Assembly (NCBI GenBank): GCA_934120675.1 | Contig: CAKOUU010000005.1 | Span: 28,678 to 92,677, forward strand | Length of the DNA: 64,000 nt | Source: an uncultured Clostridia bacterium | GTDB taxonomy: Bacteria > Bacillota > Clostridia > TANB77 > CAG-508 | Direction: 5' to 3' | Shown: in pieces, positions 43,085 to 52,401 of the stretch | How the letters are laid out: each line of letters begins with the position of its first letter | How positions within the stretch are numbered: the stretch's first letter is position 1 | Notes under the pieces: generated by a model | The model's database searches: none | The model's input: the letters and a program-made list of their open reading frames with translations, nothing else | Told to the model about the DNA's origin: nothing | Translations under genes and position numbers: made by a program

Positions 43085-43340
43085 ATATTAATAACTTTAT
43101 AATTACTAAACATACTGCCCCTGGCAGTCCAAGTAACCCTACTAAAATACTTGTAAAAATATTAAGTCCCATGTGGAATCCCCATATCCCACCAACAAGA
43201 TTTATCAAAAAAATAGTAACGCCACCCAAAATAGAATTAATAACTAACTTTAAAATCTTTTTTATTGGAACAATAAACACTCTTCCAAAAATAAATAAAA
43301 AACATATGCATGCTAAATATGTAATTATATTTGTATCCAT
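43083..43340 (-). CDS. bofA: BofA family pro-sigma-K processing inhibitor
   Basis: 85 residues with two to three hydrophobic segments. The family core LGGVTIFLINLVGG and the closing ILVGLLGLPGAVCLVIIKL are typical. BofA holds the SpoIVFB protease inactive so that sigma-K is released at the right stage of sporulation. The ATG at 43340 has AGAGGG 6 nt upstream; a first ATG two codons earlier is less well placed. In Firmicutes bofA commonly lies next to yaaL, as here. Confidence 0.9.
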   Translation of the reverse strand: MDTNIITYLACICFLFIFGRVFIVPIKKILKLVINSILGGVTIFLINLVGGIWGFHMGLNIFTSILVGLLGLPGAVCLVIIKLLI

Positions 43341-43453
43341 ACTCATCCCTCTTCAAACTTTATTTATACATTTGTATGAATAAATATGGACATATATTCA
43401 TTTATTTTTATAACTATATTTACTGGTGTAATTCACAAAAAAGATTCTACTTT

Positions 43454-43735
43454 CTACCCTATCTCTTCGTCATAATTTTCATATTTTAATTGTTTTATTC
43501 TATCTATTGTTATTCCATTTGCTTTTGCTAATTTAAGTAAATAATTTAGTTTTGCTTGGTTTGCTTTTATATGATATATATAATAATCTACTAATTCCAT
43601 TTCGGCAAATTCAAAGTTTTTATTGTCATTTTTTAATTCTTCTCTTGTTTTAATTATATTTCTTATTAATTCAATTTCTTTATCGAATTCGCTTTTATCT
43701 TTTATTAATTGTTCTTTTCTAAATTCTTCTTGCAT
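43454..43735 (-). CDS. yaaL: YaaL family protein (DUF2508)
   Basis: 93 residues, helical and charged, with the family segment FAEMELVDYYIYHIKANQAK and KLNYLLKLAKANGI. YaaL proteins have no established biochemical function; in B. subtilis the gene sits between recR and bofA, and here it precedes bofA by about 110 nt on the same strand, a conserved arrangement. recR is not next to it. An upstream GAGGGGAT is a good ribosome-binding site. Confidence 0.85.
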   Translation of the reverse strand: MQEEFRKEQLIKDKSEFDKEIELIRNIIKTREELKNDNKNFEFAEMELVDYYIYHIKANQAKLNYLLKLAKANGITIDRIKQLKYENYDEEIG

Positions 43736-43810
43736 AAATCCATCCCCTCACTTTTATGTAATTTTAATTATTATATGTCGCTTTATTTGAATTTATTCTG
43801 AAAATTGTGT

Positions 43811-44276
43811 TACAATTCACTGCTTTAAAAAATTTGTGTGTGCAAGTTGCCACCTTAAGGGTTATATATTTGATGTTGTATTCGTTTGATTGAAGTGAAA
43901 AATAGAAAATATTAAATAAATAAATGAGGAATGCTCACGACAGAAATGTATATATGTATATGATTTGAAACATTTTCTCGGTTCAATACGCAACATAAGA
44001 ATTTCTAAAATAAATTGATGGATAATTCCACTTAGTCCTCGCTTCGCTCGACGTGAACGCTTTCCATAAATTTATTTAAGAAATTCTAATATTGCTCTAA
44101 TCACATTCGAAAAGTTTAAAATCATATACATATATACATTTCTGTCATAAGTGAGAGAGGCTCAGTTAGGTATTTTAGATTTTCTTTTTAAACGTAATGA
44201 ACAGAATACAACATCAAATATATAACCCTTAAGGTGGCAACTTGCACACAAAAATTTTTTAAAGCTGTGAATTGTA
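43811..44276. mobile_element. MITE-like long palindromic element, full copy
   Basis: 466 bp, almost one giant inverted repeat. A perfect 46-bp terminal repeat (43838-43883 against 44204-44249) begins GTGTGCAAGTTGCCACC; imperfect matching extends outwards to 43811 and 44276. Inner nested palindromes share ATGTATATATGTATATGATTT and AGAATTTCT...AAATTTAT. The apex reads CTCGCTTCGCTCGACG. There is no ORF. A left-truncated copy is at 57405-57740 and a fragment at 55938-56016. It is non-autonomous: no transposase is in the window. Confidence 0.8.
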
Positions 44277-44456
44277 GCAAAATTATAGTGTTTTATGCAA
44301 CTTTTTTTGCAAAAATACTTGTTTTTTTGCCCATTTTATAGGATAATAGATATGTAGTAATAGAATTAAAACATACTTTAATATAAGAATTTTTTAAATT
44401 TTCTTATAATAAAAAATAGCAACAAAATATAATTAATAAAAAGGGGCAATTATATA

Positions 44457-46763
44457 ATGAAAATAATAGATAAATTTTTAAAGAAATTAGGAACTAGTAG
44501 AAACACATTTGCAACATATGTGTTAACACTTTTAACTGTATATTTTGCAGTAGATAGAATTGTAGAATTCTTATTAATGTTATTTACTGGAGTTTCTTAT
44601 TCATACTGGGGACCATTAATGTATACATTTGCATTGGCATGTCCTGTGTTTGCATTTCTATTTTCAGGAAGTTCAGAATTTGCTTCAACAAAAAGTAGAA
44701 AAGTTACATTATTCAATATATACATTATTGGATTAAGTATAATTGCAATTTCGATGTTTATACAATGGCTTAATATGGGTGCATGGCTTTTGCTTGTATT
44801 TAACCCTGGATATGTAGATTTAGTAACAAATTTCTCTGATTTAATACGACCTGCTATGACTTCTTTGACAATTTTGTTACCAGTATTAATGATTCCAAAA
44901 GTATTCAATTTCCTATACTTTGGAGTAAATGATAGTAAAGATATGACTCAATCTATCTGGGATTATGGTGGAATTGATTTATCTGATAAAAAACAAGGAC
45001 ATGGTCCATATACTTGTGATATTTATATGTTCCAAAATAGTGAAACTGCTGAACAAATAACAATGCCTGAAGTATCTAGATATCAATCTTTATTTGTATG
45101 TGGTGCTTCTGGTTCTGGCAAAACATCTTTAGTTTATGAACCAATGATAGCTAGAGATTTGGAAAGGAAGTTTTTCTTTAGAGAAGTAGCTAAAGAAATG
45201 GGATTTACTGCTTTAAAAACTGGAATTGCTGTATTAGATAAGCCTTATGATAATGATTATTTAAATACTAACTTTAATTTAAATATGTTAACTCCTTCTA
45301 CAGGTAAAGAAGATGTTTATAAAGGTTATATGAAAAAAATGATTTTGGACTCTTCAGCTGGAATTACATATAGAAATTGTGGTATAACTGTTCTTTCTCC
45401 TGATAGAGAAATTTCAGATGATATGATTAGTGTCTGCAAAAACTTTGGTTTATCTTATAATATAATAGACCCATCAGATAAAAATTCAATTGGTTTAAAT
45501 CCTTTTGTTTATGATGATATAAATAAAATAGCAATTACTATTTCTTCAGTAATGAAAGCTATGGTTGACATTTCAAAATATGAACTTTTTAAAGAGCTTC
45601 AAGTAATTCAGGCAATTGAAAATGTTTCAATATTATTAAAAGAAATGTACCCTAGGATCAATGAAGGTATGTTACCAAACTTAGATGATATGTTAAAGAT
45701 GTTTACAAACTTTGAATTAATAGAGAAAATGTGTAAAATTCTAGAACATGATGAAGAATTAAAGGAGAAATATAATACTCAACTTGTTTATTTTAAAAAT
45801 AATTTTTATAAAGACTCTCCTAATAAACACAATACAGAGACTTTCATTTCTGTTGTAGCAGATATTCTTGATAGATTATTAAGAATTCCTGGAGTAAAAT
45901 CTATTTTATGTAATAGACATAATAATATTGATTTTGATAAAGCTCTTAAAAATGGTGAAATTACTTTTATTTGCACTAGACGTGGTGATTTAGGAGCTTC
46001 AAACCATAAAGCTTTTGGTCTTTTCTTCTTAATTTCTATGCAAAATGCTGTTTTAAGAAGACCTGGTACTGAAAAATCTAGAGTTCCAAATTTCTTATAT
46101 ATTGATGAATTTCCAGATTTTATTTGCAAAGCTACAGAACCTATATTTACAATGTATAGAAAATATAAAATTGGTACCGTTATATCTGCTCAAAACCTTG
46201 AACAATTAAATGTTTCTGGTGCTAAACAAACAATTTTATCAAACTGTGCAAGTAAAATATTTACAGGTGGTGGAACTAAGGATGAGTTAGAATGGTGGAG
46301 TGTTGAATTTGGACAAAAAAGAGAATGGTCTATGGGGAACACTATTGATTTTGATAAGATGAAATATGATTCTAAACATGGTAGTGTTGAATGGAAGTTT
46401 GTTCCATACTTTAAACCTGGTAAACTACAAAATCTTGGTCAAAAAGACTGTGCTTATAAAATCAGAGGTGGCAATGGTAAATCAATGGCTGGTCAAGGAA
46501 AACTTAATTATCTTGCATCAAAATATAAAGAAGCTCAAAAGGTTAAAACTTATGATTTTGGTAAATATTCAGATGGTGTTACTACTGAAACTGAAGATAC
46601 AGAAAATGGATTACCTAAAAAGAAATTTAATCCTAAAAAATTGGACTTTATAGATGCTAGAAATGAAATTGATCCAGTTCAAACTGATACAACAGATTCT
46701 AATTATATTTTTGATAATGAAGATGCTATTGTTGTTAATTTAAGAAATAAAAAGAAAAATTAA
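44457..46763 (+). CDS. VirD4/TraG-like conjugation coupling ATPase, orphan
   Basis: 768 residues. Two to four transmembrane helices at the N-terminus (residues 15-160), a Walker A motif FVCGASGSGKTSLV at about 214-227, and a Walker B region NFLYIDEFPDFICKA at about 544-558 followed by TVISAQNLEQL (TraG_D C-terminal domain). Such proteins couple DNA or protein substrates to type IV secretion in integrative conjugative elements. No relaxase, VirB4 or VirB6 is nearby, so it is either a leftover of a mobile element or has been recruited. GGGGCAA precedes the start. Confidence 0.85.
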   Translation: MKIIDKFLKKLGTSRNTFATYVLTLLTVYFAVDRIVEFLLMLFTGVSYSYWGPLMYTFALACPVFAFLFSGSSEFASTKSRKVTLFNIYIIGLSIIAISMFIQWLNMGAWLLLVFNPGYVDLVTNFSDLIRPAMTSLTILLPVLMIPKVFNFLYFGVNDSKDMTQSIWDYGGIDLSDKKQGHGPYTCDIYMFQNSETAEQITMPEVSRYQSLFVCGASGSGKTSLVYEPMIARDLERKFFFREVAKEMGFTALKTGIAVLDKPYDNDYLNTNFNLNMLTPSTGKEDVYKGYMKKMILDSSAGITYRNCGITVLSPDREISDDMISVCKNFGLSYNIIDPSDKNSIGLNPFVYDDINKIAITISSVMKAMVDISKYELFKELQVIQAIENVSILLKEMYPRINEGMLPNLDDMLKMFTNFELIEKMCKILEHDEELKEKYNTQLVYFKNNFYKDSPNKHNTETFISVVADILDRLLRIPGVKSILCNRHNNIDFDKALKNGEITFICTRRGDLGASNHKAFGLFFLISMQNAVLRRPGTEKSRVPNFLYIDEFPDFICKATEPIFTMYRKYKIGTVISAQNLEQLNVSGAKQTILSNCASKIFTGGGTKDELEWWSVEFGQKREWSMGNTIDFDKMKYDSKHGSVEWKFVPYFKPGKLQNLGQKDCAYKIRGGNGKSMAGQGKLNYLASKYKEAQKVKTYDFGKYSDGVTTETEDTENGLPKKKFNPKKLDFIDARNEIDPVQTDTTDSNYIFDNEDAIVVNLRNKKKN

Positions 46764-46768
46764 AAAAT

Positions 46769-46810
46769 AAAACTGTCACTGGTTTACTACCTAATGACAG
46801 TTTTTTATTT
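46769..46810 (+). terminator. Terminator of the VirD4-like gene
   Basis: AAACTGTCA / TGACAGTTT forms a stem followed by a T run 10 nt after the stop codon. Confidence 0.85.
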
Positions 46811-46873
46811 ACAGTTCAGCGACAAATTCTATGAATTCATTTTAGTTTTGTATGTTACTGAACTGCAGTTTTT

Positions 46874-47770
46874 TTATATTGTAAATCCTATTAAATCAAT
46901 TATAATTCCTGAAATAACTCCTATTGCATATAATAAAATAAGAATTCCTATATTTTCTTTTATTTTATTGTTTGTCTTGAATAATACTGCAAGTCCAACA
47001 CCTGCACCTGTTAATAATCCTGATATCATACTTCCAAGTGAAATAACCTTGTCCAAATACATATTTGTTATTATTACTGATGCTGCACAGTTTGGAATTA
47101 AGCCTATTAATGAGGCAATTAGTGGTCCTATTACTGGTCTATTTAATATCCAACTTGCAATAGTCTCTTCCCCAACAAAATGTACAGCAGTGTTTATAAT
47201 AAATGTAATTATTATTATAAACATCAATATGCTTAAAGTATGATGTATTGCTGATTTTAATATTCCACTTTCATTGCAATGGCAATGGTCTTCTTCACAT
47301 ATATGGCCTATTTCATCATCATCGTTTTCTTCACTTTCGGTTATATTATTTTCTTTGTTTTTCATTATTTTATTTTTTATTACGTGTAAGCCTAAATCTA
47401 TTATAATTCCCGCAATAATTCCTATTATAATTTTTATTCCTAATATTTTTAATATAATTATTGGTGAAACTGCTTCTGATATAAATATTGGTAACATTTC
47501 ATCTGATGTTGATAAATATACAGCAATTAATGTTCCTAATGTTATAACTCGTCCTGCATATAAATTTGTTGCTGATACTGAAAATCCACATTGCGGAAAA
47601 GCTCCTAATATTCCTCCTATAATTGGTCCCCATTTTCCTGATTTCTTTATTGCGTGTTTTGTTTTGTGCCCCATTTTATGTTCTATGTATTCCATAATTA
47701 AATATGTTATAAATAGAAATGGTAATAGTTTTATTGCGTCTATTATTGTATCTTCTATAATTTCTAACAT
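46874..47770 (-). CDS. Putative heavy-metal/manganese permease (ArsP_2 family)
   Basis: 298 residues, eight to ten transmembrane helices. The N-terminal part has GGILGAFPQCGFSVSATNLYAG and the C-terminal part a repeat of it, GLIPNCAASVIITNMYLDKVIS, the internal duplication characteristic of this family. A His/Cys/Glu-rich loop (DDDEIGHICEEDHCHCNE) in the middle should bind metal. These proteins are annotated as arsenic or manganese exporters. The ATG at 47770 has TAGGAGGA 7 nt upstream, so the longer frame is not used. Confidence 0.8.
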   Translation of the reverse strand: MLEIIEDTIIDAIKLLPFLFITYLIMEYIEHKMGHKTKHAIKKSGKWGPIIGGILGAFPQCGFSVSATNLYAGRVITLGTLIAVYLSTSDEMLPIFISEAVSPIIILKILGIKIIIGIIAGIIIDLGLHVIKNKIMKNKENNITESEENDDDEIGHICEEDHCHCNESGILKSAIHHTLSILMFIIIITFIINTAVHFVGEETIASWILNRPVIGPLIASLIGLIPNCAASVIITNMYLDKVISLGSMISGLLTGAGVGLAVLFKTNNKIKENIGILILLYAIGVISGIIIDLIGFTI

Positions 47771-47837
47771 TTTTATTCCTCCTAAAATGTTTTGCATTTA
47801 TTAGTTTAACATAAAAATGTAAAATTATCAAGCAATT

Positions 47838-48887
47838 TTATTGTGGCTTTTCTTGGTTCATCTTTACTATTTTTTCTATATCTTTTTCTTTTAGCCCTGT
47901 TATCTCTAATATATCTTCTTTGGGTGTATTTCTTTCTATTAATTTTTTTGCTATTTGATACAAATTATTTTTCATTTCTTTTCGTACTTCTTTTCGTCCT
48001 TCTTTTCGTCCCATATTTATATACATTTGGTTTTCCCTTCTTATTGTTTCTACAACAGCTAGCATTTCTTTATTACCTCCTTCTAATTTATCAATTAATT
48101 TCATTGTTTCTTTGTATCCAATCTTTTCCTCAAAAATTATCAATATAATTCTTTTGAGAAGTTCTTTATCTTCATCTTTTGTTTTTAGTACCACTTCATT
48201 AAGTATTTTTATGATTTCATCTATGTTTTTTCCCCTCTCTATCAACATCATTTTTGATAAAAAAGTTTTGTCATTTATTAATTCTTCTTCCGTAAAATCA
48301 TTAATATCTACTAAGTTATAATTGCCTAAAGGTATTTTTATTCTTTCAAATTCCTCTTGGCATTCTTTTAAATACTTTTTTGCATTCCATTTTTTATTTC
48401 CTGTATATAAGACAATTGGTATAACCAACGGAATTTTGTATTCTTTATTTTTAATTTTATTCATATTTATTGCACTTTCTATTATTGCGACTTCATATTC
48501 TAATATTCTGTATGGCATTGAATAATCTATTTTGGTTTGATGTTCTATTAAGAAAAAAATATTTCTGTCTTTTAGTTTGTAAACAACATCTGCCTCCCTA
48601 TTTTTAAATATTTTATTTACAAAACTACTGTTATATTTTTCAATGTCTTGTTCTATTAATTTTGATTTTATTGCTTTGTTTATTAATTCGACAGTGTCTT
48701 CTTTTTTATCTAGTATGGTTCTAAATATTTTGTCATGCCTATTATTTGTTGCAAAATATTCTTCACCTTGTTCTAATACTGTGAAAATATTTTGATTTTG
48801 TTCACTTTCTTCTCTATATATTTCGGCAAATTTTCCTTTAAATAATTTTTTATATTTTATATAATCTCCATGTGTAAATATTTCTAT
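47838..48887 (-). CDS. Rpn family recombination-promoting nuclease, with an ATA start
   Basis: The frame from 48887 encodes about 349 residues: the Rpn/PD-(D/E)XK-like nuclease part (NNRHDKIFRTILDKKEDTV, then EADVVYKLKDRNIFFLIEHQ with acidic-hydrophobic-E/D features) and a C-terminal Lys/Glu-rich helix. Only the last 226 residues have an ATG. A GGAGG lies 10 nt before an in-frame ATA, and a TTGACA-N17-TATAAT promoter lies before that, so the real start is probably ATA (a mutated ATG). The same family often carries a C-terminal DUF4351-like region. Either translation is weak or the gene is decaying. Confidence 0.6.
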   Translation of the reverse strand: MEIFTHGDYIKYKKLFKGKFAEIYREESEQNQNIFTVLEQGEEYFATNNRHDKIFRTILDKKEDTVELINKAIKSKLIEQDIEKYNSSFVNKIFKNREADVVYKLKDRNIFFLIEHQTKIDYSMPYRILEYEVAIIESAINMNKIKNKEYKIPLVIPIVLYTGNKKWNAKKYLKECQEEFERIKIPLGNYNLVDINDFTEEELINDKTFLSKMMLIERGKNIDEIIKILNEVVLKTKDEDKELLKRIILIIFEEKIGYKETMKLIDKLEGGNKEMLAVVETIRRENQMYINMGRKEGRKEVRKEMKNNLYQIAKKLIERNTPKEDILEITGLKEKDIEKIVKMNQEKPQ

Positions 48888-48905
48888 ATTACTTTTACCT
48901 CCTTT

Positions 48906-48934
48906 ATTATAATCTTTGTTCTTAGATTTGTCAA
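48906..48934 (-). promoter_or_regulatory. Consensus sigma-A promoter of the Rpn gene
   Basis: TTGACA (48929-48934), 17-bp spacer, TATAAT (48906-48911) on the minus strand. It lies so close that the transcript would begin inside or at the ribosome-binding site (GGAGG, 48898-48902). Confidence 0.75.
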
Positions 48935-49073
48935 TATTAATTTGAAAGTTAATTTTATTTTTTTATAATTTAATATCACCTTCTTTATTTTTGTTATATT
49001 TCTGGACTTTTGTTCATCGATTTAGAACACGAAAAAATTTTTGAATAAAATTAAAGTATATTTATGATACTAC

Positions 49074-49116
49074 AAAAAGCCGAACTTTGCAACATTTTTT
49101 CATCGCAAAATTCGAC
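49074..49116 (-). terminator. Terminator of the DUF2651-like gene
   Basis: GCCGAACTTTGC facing GCAAAATTCGAC (plus-strand orientation) with an A run at the plus-strand 5' end gives a stem followed by a T run on the minus strand. The region 48935-49073 holds no recognisable gene. Confidence 0.7.
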
Positions 49117-49121
49117 ATTTT

Positions 49122-49695
49122 CTACCTTCTTCTAAAGCATCCACAAAAGCTTCCTGTTCTTCCATTTGTGTTATTATTAGGAAATACATTTGCTCTAACT
49201 GCTATCGAGTCATTTGATGTATTACAACTACAAGTGCTTCCATTATTACTATTATTGTTTGGGTAACTTGTATTAATTGTCAGTAAATCATTTTCGACTC
49301 CGTTACCTCCATTACTGCTTATTGTTAATAGATTCCCATCATCATTGTTTGAACATCCTCCGCGTTATTGATAATAATTGTGTTTCACTATTGTTATTAT
49401 TTGAATTTCTATTTCTTCTATTGCAACAACCAGCTTCTCTTTCTCCTTCTCTCCTATCGAGTTCTCTAAGTATTCTGCAAATTATATTTGTTATTACTGC
49501 GGTTATAAATGCTAGTATTGTGTATGCTATGGTTGCTACTAAAAAGTTTAGATTTCCTATTACAAATGTTACTGTTAGGAATATTGCAAAAATTATTCCT
49601 GCTACTAAAAATGGGCATTTGAAGATTTTTTGTAGTGCTATTGATATTATTATTACTGCTATTGGTAAAGCAAAAAATATTAGTAAAGTGTTCAT
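49122..49695 (-). pseudogene. DUF2651-like membrane protein with Asn/Cys-rich tail, frameshifted
   Basis: From the ATG at 49695 (AAAGGAG upstream) the frame encodes three hydrophobic helices typical of DUF2651/YbeC (FFALPIAVIIISIALQKIFK, LVAGIIFAIFLTVTF and FLVATIAYTILAFITAV), then an Asn-rich tail ending at a TGA after TRRMFKQ. The next frame continues without its own start codon: GCSNNDDGNLLTISSNGG, then VENDLLTINTS, and a Cys-rich end SFCGCFRRR (stop at 49122). The repeated LLxI motif in both frames shows one protein. The switch lies within about 24 nt after 49370. Confidence 0.7.
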
Positions 49696-49810
49696 TTCTT
49701 TTTCTCCTTTCAACGTTAACTCTTTTGTTAATTGTAAAGTTTAAAAAATGTTGATTCTGTAAATCCTTTTTACTATATTTTATGCTTTTTGTTGGAATTG
49801 GTTACTTTCT

Positions 49811-51920
49811 TTAGTCTTTTCCTAATATGTATGGGTCTTCCTCTGTTCCAGTTCCAGATTTAATGTAAACTCCTGATTTTAGTGTAATTACAAGTCTTAT
49901 TCCCAAACATCTGCCTTTTCCATATGTTGATTGTTCATATTTATGGTTTAAACTATTATAATCACTTCTTTCTAATAAATTTTCTTGAATATATCCACTA
50001 TAACTACTAATATACACAAAATAATCATGTATGTCATGATAATGCTGACCGACTTATTCCATGATGTCCTCCATCTGAATACCAATAATATGTTCCAGTT
50101 TTTCTCATTATATTTGTTGTATTTTCTCCCTCTACCTTTTTTATTGTATGAATATCTTTTATTACATTTCCATCAGTATCTGTTTTGTCTTCTATCAAAT
50201 CCTTTTGTTTCTCATCTATGTACATTTGCCAATCTCTTTTATTTATTTTTTTTCCATTCGGCAAGTTAGAACCATAATTATCGTTTCTTGAATTGAAAAT
50301 ATATTCCATCCTTTCATAAGTTGGGTTAGGATTATAAAATACAAAATTTTCTGAACTACCTGCATGTACTAATTGCGTTACATATGTTTTTCCATCATTT
50401 ACTGTACTTGTTAATACTTGCCATCCTCCTTTATTAATTGGTTGATATTCTGTTGAATCATAATAACTGCTTATACATTGATTTTTGCTTGTTGCTAATA
50501 TTCCATTGTCTATATATTCTTTATTTTCTGTATCTTCTTTATATGTAAATCCACCAAATGTAAAATTTAATGCACTTTTGTCATATTCATCTGTATTTAA
50601 ACTATATTTATCATTATATGTTTTTTCTTTGTTTATATTATATAATCTTTGCTTTTTTAGTTCTTCTATTTCTTCTTTTGTCCAATTTCCTGCATCATAT
50701 TGAACAAATCCTCCTTGTGCTTGATATTGATTTACTATTACCTCTTTTTCTTCACTTATTGTCTTTCCATTATATGCTCCACTTACTTTAAATGTATATT
50801 TTCCATTTGATGTTACTGGATATGGTACTGATTTTGAATTATCTGATTTTAAAGATACTGTACATCTATTGCCTTCTACTGTTGCTATTAAATTTATATA
50901 CAATGTTGTTCCCTTTTCTATTGAATTTTCTTTTTCTGAACTTGTATTATTTGCACTACTACTTTTACTTACTGCTATTGCTGTGTATTGTATTTCCAAC
51001 TTTTTAGTCGTTGCTTTTATATCAATATCACCTGTTACTTTTTCTATTTTTATTTTTCCTGTATTAATATCAACCACATTATTTCCTGAAGTTGTAATTT
51101 GTTGTCCTCCCATTGTTACTGTTAAACCTGTTATTGCATAATTTCCTTCTGTCGATACTGTTGCCTCATATGTTTTGTTATATGCTGCCTTTGTTACATT
51201 GTTATCTATTGTTGCACTTTCTCCTAATGTTTTTGTTACATTATAATAATAATCATCTATTTTTATTGTTTTTTCTGTTTTATTTCCGTCTCCTGTTGTT
51301 ATTACAAATTTATATTCTTTTCCTAATTCTACATAATAATCTATTCCTAATGGTATTTTTCTATTTTCCATTATTATTGAATCTTTACTTGCTTCTGGAT
51401 AATCTACTCGTTTAAGTCCATTTACTTTATCTGTTATTTTTATAAGTATTTTTACTTTTCCATTTTCTATTTTTTCTGTTTCATATTCAAACTCTAAACT
51501 ACTTAAATTATATTCAGATGAACTTATTTCTAGATTTTGACCTATTAAAAATTTTCCAGTTATATTTCTTTTATTCATTACAACTAATTTTCCATTTAAT
51601 GATGCATCTTCTTTTATTGTTGGACTATAATCACTTGAAATTACAGAACTTATCCATTCCTGTGTTACATCGTCTAAGCTTGCACTGCCATTTTTGTCTA
51701 TTTGCAAACTATTTAATGCTAGTGTCAATTGTTCTTGCATTTCTGATTGCACATGTGCCTTTTTTGCTTGTTTTACTCTTGCAAATAAACCATTTTCTCC
51801 GCCTAATGTTGCTATTGCTATTCCTGATAATATTAGTAAAATAATAATTGTTACTGTTAGAGCAACTAATGTTATAGCATTTTCTTCATTTATTTCTCTT
51901 GTAATTTTAAATTTTTTCAT
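49811..51920 (-). pseudogene. Pilin-like exported protein with long C-terminal region, frameshifted
   Basis: The first frame (50034-51920) has a basic N-terminus MKKFKITREINEENAITLVA and a hydrophobic helix (about 18-40), like a type IV pilin-like protein, then about 580 residues of beta-rich domains. It stops with GISRSALS. The +1 frame gives DIHDYFVYISSYSGYIQEN and the expected tail GRCLGIRLVITLKSG and GTGTEEDPYILGKD to 49811. Such tails are common in large clostridial surface proteins. The start has AAAGGAGAAAGAGG. The switch lies around 50030. Confidence 0.75.
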
Positions 51921-52048
51921 CCTCTTTCTCCTTTGTTTTTTATATTTCTCTCAAATATTTTACTATATAACTTTTTTTATTGTCACCTGTCAACAGTTAA
52001 TCTTCTCTCAAATTTTTTGTTATACTTCTTCTATAAGAAGGTGAAAAA

Positions 52049-52285
52049 ATGACTTTAATTTCTGCTGTTAGCTATCGCATAGTTGAACTTTGCAATGAAA
52101 GAGATATTACAATAAACAAATTATCAACAATATGTGGGATTACGCAATCAACACTTGAAGGAATTGTTAACAAGAAATTTGTAAATCCAAAAACATTGAC
52201 TATACTTAGAATATGTAGGGGGCTTGATATAAAACTAAAGGACTTTTATGATAGCCCATTGTTTGACGAATTAGATGACGATTAA
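52049..52285 (+). CDS. XRE-type helix-turn-helix regulator (small)
   Basis: 78 residues. The HTH_XRE domain covers most of the protein: YRIVELCNERDITINKLSTI, then CGITQSTLEGIVNKK with the recognition helix, and LRICRGLDIKLKDFYDSP. GAAGGTG lies 7 nt before the ATG. It is divergent from the pilin-like gene with a 130-bp gap and might control it. Followed by a strong terminator, it is transcribed alone. Confidence 0.85.
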   Translation: MTLISAVSYRIVELCNERDITINKLSTICGITQSTLEGIVNKKFVNPKTLTILRICRGLDIKLKDFYDSPLFDELDDD

Positions 52286-52330
52286 AAGACTAGAACTTTT
52301 TATAATTATTAGTTCTAGTCTTTTAATATT
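52284..52330 (+). terminator. Terminator of the XRE gene
   Basis: AAAAGACTAGAAC / GTTCTAGTCTTTT is a perfect 13-bp stem that overlaps the stop codon. Confidence 0.88.
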
Positions 52331-52401
52331 TTTATCTTAATTTTGAAGAAAATGTTGTATTAATAAAACTGCTTTTTTACTATTTTATACAAATTTAATT
52401 A

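Noticed and set aside
43838..44249. CRISPR array or tRNA in the repetitive region near 44 kb
   Set aside because: There are only two arms in inverted orientation, not evenly spaced direct repeats, and no cloverleaf.
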